From the NCBI GenBank assembly GCA_964475945.1, contig CAYYYF010000001.1, forward strand, positions 1 through 64,000: a stretch of 64,000 nt of DNA, in the 5' to 3' direction. A model generated the notes under the pieces. That model did no database searches. It had not been told where the DNA came from and worked only from the letters and a program-made list of their open reading frames with translations. The stretch is from JBBIQH01 sp964475945 (GTDB lineage Archaea; Thermoproteota; Nitrososphaeria; Nitrososphaerales; Nitrosocaldaceae). Below, piece by piece: positions 60,073 to 64,000 of the stretch. Position 1 is the stretch's first letter, and every line of letters starts with the position of its first letter. The translations under genes were made by a program, and so were the position numbers.

Positions 60073-60381
60073 CTATCTCTCCTTTACCTCTAGCCCCTGC
60101 TTACCCTCTATCATCTTTACTACGCTATTAAGATCCATAACATTATCATCTAATGCTATACTGAACTCATTACACAATACCTTTACTACCTCTTTTATAA
60201 GCATCTTTGAACCATCGCCAAAGAGCATCTCTAACCCCTCTTGTAATCTGTTAGGGTCAGTGTATATGTTGGCATCATCTCTTGCAATATGGTACTCGAT
60301 AACCTTAACACTACTCTCCCCAAGCACTGTGCATAGATATGCTCTAATAGTATCTGCTATCCTCTCGCTAACACCGCCCAT
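60073..60381 (-). CDS. Small helical protein encoded with a KaiC/GvpD-like ATPase
   Basis: A 102-residue, all-helical acidic protein (VIEYHIARDDANIYTDPNRLQEGLEMLFGDGSKMLIKEVVKVLCNEF). The pattern of a YH-containing helix, a DP turn and an LFGDGSKML helix recalls small archaeal helical proteins found next to RAD55/GvpD-type ATPases, but I cannot name the family with confidence. It starts directly after the ATPase stop. It is likely an adaptor or regulator of that ATPase. Confidence 0.6.
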   Translation of the reverse strand: MGGVSERIADTIRAYLCTVLGESSVKVIEYHIARDDANIYTDPNRLQEGLEMLFGDGSKMLIKEVVKVLCNEFSIALDDNVMDLNSVVKMIEGKQGLEVKER

Positions 60382-61761
60382 CTAAACCACCTTTATATGG
60401 GAATAGGATCCGTAGTATGATATACCAAAGAGGCCAAGGTATGGTTTTGTTATATGCAATAATGGTACATTCTCTAGGAGCATGAACTTCATATGCATGT
60501 CTGTAAAGCTCTTGGTTGTTAATGAGCTGCTTATTGTAGCATCTGCTATTATAACTACAACATTTCCATCATCCTTAATAGCATTTATCATACTTGCTAT
60601 CTTGTTAAGATCATACCTCTCTATTATGCTATGATCTAGCATGATAAGTGATCTTTGCTTTGCATACTCCTCATAGCGATTAAAGAATGTATCTATATCA
60701 TATGATGCATAAGCTTTGCTCTTGAATGTTCTCTCATTGTCAGTGAGCAAGATTATATCGTTAGCATAAGAACAGTTTAAATATTTTATAATCCTGCTTA
60801 GAGGTCTCTGCACAGTATCTGATATCATTATGCATTTATTGACATCAAGCCTATTCCTTGCAACCATCTCTGCAAGTACTGAGAGTATGAACTGCTCATC
60901 TATCATAGGATCAACCTCCACGAGTATACTGCTACCATTCCTAAACCCTCCATCTAAGAGGTTATCGAGGTCTGCACTCCAAGTAGGTGTATATACATAC
61001 TCTCTCTTCTTCTCCTTCACTTCCTCCCTCCTTCCCTCCTCTCCCTTCCCTTCTCTTGCTACTCTAGCATATCTATTGCTATAGCATCTATACTCATGTA
61101 AGGTTGATAGTACGGTGAATCTAGCATTCAAGAGAGTGTAAAGGTATGTAGGGTTATTGATAGCAACACCTCTCATCTTATCTATCCTCATCTTCCTTAT
61201 CCTAGTATTGCTATACTCTTCCATGCTTAATGTTACTATACCATCTACAACATAAGATATTGTATTAAACTCAGGCTCCTCACTTACGAATATAAGGAAT
61301 GCATCATGTGTATCAGCAACTGTAACCATTGTCCTCTCCATCTTCACCCTCTCATCCTTCTTGGTATAATTAACTAGAGAGTCCCAGCTATCAAGCACTA
61401 TCAATGCCTTCTTCTTGTTTGTTATTATATCAAGCACTAACTCCATTGTACCACTTGCACTACCAAGCCTAAGGTCTATGGCAGCATTGTTTGCATCATT
61501 GTGTGATAGCAATGAATTCTCATTTATAAGCCCGATTATCCATGGATGGTATCTCTGCAGCTTTGCGAATGATACCCTAGTTGATATATAGAAGCAGTTG
61601 TACCTCTCATGCATAAGATTGATCAACTCTAGTGTAAGCGTAGTCTTCCCTGTGCCAGGTAACCCTCTTATAAGCATCGATGTAGGCTCCATATCAATGA
61701 ACTGCTTGAATACCTTTGCTAATCCCCCTCCTCCCTTAATAACACTGCTTTCCTCTTGCAT
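60382..61761 (-). CDS. Two-domain RAD55/KaiC/GvpD-like ATPase
   Basis: RecA-fold ATPase of about 459 residues. Domain 1 has Walker A GLPGTGKTT and Walker B ALIVLDSWDSL, with a GvpD-like start (MLIRGLPGTGKTTLTLELINLM). A basic/acidic linker (GKGEEGRREEVKEKKREY) leads to domain 2 (LDNLLDGGFRNGSSILVEVDP), where the P-loop is absent, so it is probably inactive. KaiC-like proteins act in signalling and archaeal motility. The frame begins at 61821, but Met at 61759-61761 (MQEESSVIKGGGG) looks like the real start. It faces the 61836 gene divergently. Confidence 0.78.
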   Translation of the reverse strand: MQEESSVIKGGGGLAKVFKQFIDMEPTSMLIRGLPGTGKTTLTLELINLMHERYNCFYISTRVSFAKLQRYHPWIIGLINENSLLSHNDANNAAIDLRLGSASGTMELVLDIITNKKKALIVLDSWDSLVNYTKKDERVKMERTMVTVADTHDAFLIFVSEEPEFNTISYVVDGIVTLSMEEYSNTRIRKMRIDKMRGVAINNPTYLYTLLNARFTVLSTLHEYRCYSNRYARVAREGKGEEGRREEVKEKKREYVYTPTWSADLDNLLDGGFRNGSSILVEVDPMIDEQFILSVLAEMVARNRLDVNKCIMISDTVQRPLSRIIKYLNCSYANDIILLTDNERTFKSKAYASYDIDTFFNRYEEYAKQRSLIMLDHSIIERYDLNKIASMINAIKDDGNVVVIIADATISSSLTTKSFTDMHMKFMLLENVPLLHITKPYLGLFGISYYGSYSHIKVV

Positions 61762-61835
61762 GTAATAGTATATTTTTATACTTGTATAAATCGAGTTGTA
61801 ATTAACTATATTAACTAACAATTAGTAAGCATAGT

Positions 61836-62072
61836 ATGGAAGGTATTGAGGATGAAGAGTTAATTGATATACTTGATTCATTGGAGCATGATGCTGGAGT
61901 AAGGATAGTTGACTCCAATGCTAGGACACTATTTATTAACAAGGGTATTGATGGTAAGTATGTAGTTATGCTAAAAGATCTTAACGATGTAATATATTTA
62001 AATGATATAGAGAAGGTTATTCAGATTATTAAGGAACACTTAATTAAACCATACAACCTTTACCTATACTAA
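61836..62072 (+). CDS. Small acidic hypothetical protein
   Basis: A 78-residue acidic protein starting MEGIEDEELIDILDSLEHDAGVRIV, then a strand-rich middle (ARTLFINKGIDGKYVVMLKDLNDVIYL) and a C-terminal helix. No family recognised. Its TAA overlaps the ATG of the following PfkB kinase (TAATG), indicating coupled translation; it may help or regulate that enzyme. Confidence 0.6.
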   Translation: MEGIEDEELIDILDSLEHDAGVRIVDSNARTLFINKGIDGKYVVMLKDLNDVIYLNDIEKVIQIIKEHLIKPYNLYLY

Positions 62073-63028
62073 TGAGAGAACTTGTAGCAGGTGCAATAAA
62101 CTGGGATGTAACCCTATTCGTTGATGAGTTACCCAAGGCTGGGGATGAGGTTAAGGTTAAGAAGGTTATCAACGTAGCAGGGGGAAAGGGTGCAAACATT
62201 GCCGTAGCAAGTGCTAGGATACTAGATAAGAATCAGGTTGGTATGTTGGGTGCGTTAGGTAATGATACCATTGGGGATGAGCAGATAAGCATACTTGAGA
62301 GTGAGGGTGTAGATGTATCATGCATAAAGAGGTTTAACATGCACTCTGGACAGGCATATATACTTGTGGATAGTAAAGGGGAGAATGTTATACTAACCTA
62401 TAAGGCAGTTAATGATATGCTGAGAGCAGAGATACTTGATGAGGAGCATATAGGTAAGGCGTTAAGGGATGTAGAGCATGTTGTAGTAATAGACCCACCC
62501 ATAGAGTTTGCATCTGCGCTTATAAGTAAGGCTAGAGCATTAGGCAAGAGGGTTACATGGGCACCAGCACTTCTAACAAGGCTAGGGTATGATGTATTGC
62601 ATCCGGGTATAAGCAAGGTAGATTACCTTATACTTAATGAGCATGAGTGTTTAAGGTTAGCAGATGCTAAAGATGTAATGCAAGGAGTTAAGGCATTGAA
62701 GGCTAAGAGGGTTATAGTTACACTAAGCTCAAAGGGTTGTATAATGCATTGGGGTAACAATACAATGCTCATCCCTGCATTAGATCTTAGTGCTATGGGA
62801 ATGCAGATAAAAAGCACAGTTGGTGCTGGGGATGCTCTAATAGGTACATTTGTAGCGTTGCTCTTAAGAGGATATGGTGAGAGTGAGGCTCTATTCCTTG
62901 CTAATGTTGCAGCAGCATTAAAGGTTACCAAGGAGGAGACTAGGGGAAGTCCATACTACTCAGAGTTGATAAGCATGATAAACGATCCTCAGGTGAGGAG
63001 GTTGATGCAGGAGATAAAGGTTATCTGA
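62072..63028 (+). CDS. PfkB-family sugar/nucleoside kinase
   Basis: Phosphotransferase of 318 residues. The substrate-binding N-terminal GGKGANIAVASARIL and GALGNDTIGDEQISIL, LILNEHECLRLADA and the catalytic GAGDALIGTFVALLL (anion hole and base Asp) are present. The Asn/Asp pattern fits ribokinase or archaeal nucleoside kinase types. The gene faces a nucleoside hydrolase, so a ribose or nucleoside substrate is plausible. It is coupled to the small gene at 61836 and overlaps the hydrolase end by 8 bases. Confidence 0.92.
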   Translation: MRELVAGAINWDVTLFVDELPKAGDEVKVKKVINVAGGKGANIAVASARILDKNQVGMLGALGNDTIGDEQISILESEGVDVSCIKRFNMHSGQAYILVDSKGENVILTYKAVNDMLRAEILDEEHIGKALRDVEHVVVIDPPIEFASALISKARALGKRVTWAPALLTRLGYDVLHPGISKVDYLILNEHECLRLADAKDVMQGVKALKAKRVIVTLSSKGCIMHWGNNTMLIPALDLSAMGMQIKSTVGAGDALIGTFVALLLRGYGESEALFLANVAAALKVTKEETRGSPYYSELISMINDPQVRRLMQEIKVI

Positions 63029-63914
63029 GCATAGAGAAGAGCATATTCATGAACCTCTCTGGGTCTACGCTCTTACATACTTTAACATTTCCATCATCTC
63101 TATATGTTGTTATACACCTACCCCTCTCTTTACCCTCTGTTACAACCTTTACATTAGCCTTTGCCGTTGTGAATAGATCCTCTTCTAATGCTGCAAATAA
63201 TGCAAATACATCATGTATATTAAAGTAACCTAACCTTGATATAGGGTTCTCAAGTATCCTTACTGCTAATCTTGCATATATGCTATCTATACCCTTTATA
63301 TTATCAAGAACTGCTTGATCTATAATGCACTCCTTCCTTGATGTTACATCAAGCCCACATGCAACTATGCTAACATCTGAGCCCATTACAGTAGATGCAG
63401 CATAGGGGTCTGAGTAAAAGTTGAACTCTGCATGCTTTGTAACATTACCCTGCTCTATAGAGTAGTCATATACGCCTCCCATAAGCACTATCCTATCTAA
63501 CCTCTCCTTCACATCATAGGTTAGTAACCTTGCTATGTTTGTTAATGGTGCTGTGCATATGAGAGTAACCTTCTCCCTGCTCCTAATAACATCTGCTATA
63601 ACCTTTATTGGATCCTTGCTTATAATTGCTCTGCTATTTGGCTTATGGAGGTTGGAGTCCCCTAACCCATCACGCCCATGTATCTCTATAGCATGCTTAG
63701 ACCTTCTATAGCCTTTTACACTAAGCCCCCTTACTACCTTTATACTCTTGCCCAATGCTTCACATACCTTTAATGCATTAACTGCTGCCATGGAAGCATT
63801 AACATTCCCACTGGTAGTGCTTAATGCAAGTATATTCAACTCCTTACTATTCAATGCCAGTATCAGTGCTATAGCATCATCTACACCAACATCCATATCA
63901 AGTATAACGTCCAT
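63021..63914 (-). CDS. Inosine-uridine-type nucleoside hydrolase
   Basis: Cleaves ribonucleosides to base and ribose. The N-terminal calcium site is LDMDVGVDDAIAL (D-x-D-x-G-x-D-D), with STTSGNVNASMAAVNALKVCEAL, CTAPLTNIARLL, IVLMGGVYDYSIEQGNVTKHAEFNFYSDPYAA and the C-terminal IHDVFAL with the conserved His. The 297 residues are normal. Convergent with the PfkB kinase, its natural next step if the kinase is a ribokinase. Confidence 0.93.
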   Translation of the reverse strand: MDVILDMDVGVDDAIALILALNSKELNILALSTTSGNVNASMAAVNALKVCEALGKSIKVVRGLSVKGYRRSKHAIEIHGRDGLGDSNLHKPNSRAIISKDPIKVIADVIRSREKVTLICTAPLTNIARLLTYDVKERLDRIVLMGGVYDYSIEQGNVTKHAEFNFYSDPYAASTVMGSDVSIVACGLDVTSRKECIIDQAVLDNIKGIDSIYARLAVRILENPISRLGYFNIHDVFALFAALEEDLFTTAKANVKVVTEGKERGRCITTYRDDGNVKVCKSVDPERFMNMLFSMLR

Positions 63915-63954
63915 CTATATAGATTAATTATTCCTATTAGATAATTGTTATGGG

Positions 63955-64000
63955 ATGGATTACCTTACATTGATAGTTACTGTGGTTGTGGTATCATCAT
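63955..64000 (+). CDS. Start of a membrane or secreted protein, cut by the window end
   Basis: An open frame starts at ATG 63955 and runs off the window: MDYLTLIVTVVVVSS. The hydrophobic run looks like a signal peptide or first membrane helix. It is divergent from the nucleoside hydrolase gene. Only 15 codons are visible, so the call is tentative. Confidence 0.4.
   Translation, partial: MDYLTLIVTVVVVSS

Noticed and set aside
63950..63973. ATG at 63950 as the start of a gene
   Set aside because: The frame stops after seven codons; the overlapping ATG at 63955 stays open to the window end.

Overview
The window looks like a chromosomal segment of a Thaumarchaeon (Nitrososphaeria), probably a thermophilic or basal member. 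The lineage evidence is direct. RNA polymerase subunit A is one unsplit 1271-residue protein, subunit B is unsplit, and a eukaryote-like topoisomerase IB is present. Subunit D carries an Rpb3-like zinc loop. There is a PEFG-CTERM surface protein, a PspA/PspAA plus HtpX/PspAB envelope-stress locus, deoxyhypusine synthase, F420 biosynthesis (cofE) and an intron-bearing archaeal tRNA gene. DNA is AT-rich with ATA/AGG/AGA-rich codon use throughout. I saw no insertion sequence, prophage, CRISPR array, intein or rRNA. Genes are densely packed and no gene-free gap exceeds 300 bases. Many genes have a TATA box 25-28 bases before the start codon, implying leaderless transcripts; genes inside operons often have a GGAGGT Shine-Dalgarno site.

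Layout: 119-2220 pfdB, a DHH phosphoesterase and xpf (minus). 2433-6548 two unknown proteins, thioredoxin reductase, an IMPase/FBPase and aspartyl-tRNA synthetase, the last with a 20-bp perfect palindrome over its start codon. 6594-19071 is the information-processing core on the minus strand: rpoD-rpl18e-rplM-rpsI, and rpoH-rpoB-rpoA-rpl30e-two DUF131-like membrane genes-nusA-rpsL-rpsG. 19162-24850 holds a PEFG-CTERM protein, small unknowns, a frameshifted inorganic pyrophosphatase, a FilR1-type regulator, rpoK, cofE and a SerB-like phosphatase. 24879-30923 holds proS, a VTT membrane protein, an orphan DNA methyltransferase, tRNA(CAT) with two 20-nt introns, topoisomerase IB and a Nudix hydrolase. 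30926-34445 is an aromatic amino acid operon: aroC, a chorismate mutase-aminotransferase fusion and tyrA.

34493-44796 holds a nitroreductase, two tandem membrane-anchored DUF4344 metallopeptidases (one with 14 unbroken heptads), threonine deaminase, a glycosyltransferase and the convergent Psp locus. 45086-54509 holds a TrmB-type regulator, a UbiA prenyltransferase, a cis-prenyltransferase (lipid and polyprenol synthesis), purN, a GIY-YIG protein, an MBL-fold exonuclease next to the Lhr helicase, and a nitrilase. 54538-64000 holds a secreted protease pair, inositol-phosphate synthase, deoxyhypusine synthase, a GNAT protein overlapping a short CysRS-like gene with a broken zinc site, a KaiC/GvpD-like ATPase with a small partner, and a PfkB kinase facing a nucleoside hydrolase.

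The best candidates for new biology are the CysRS-like protein with its GNAT neighbour, the doubly interrupted tRNA, the pyrophosphatase frameshift, the chorismate mutase-aminotransferase fusion, the DUF4344 pair and the aspS palindrome.
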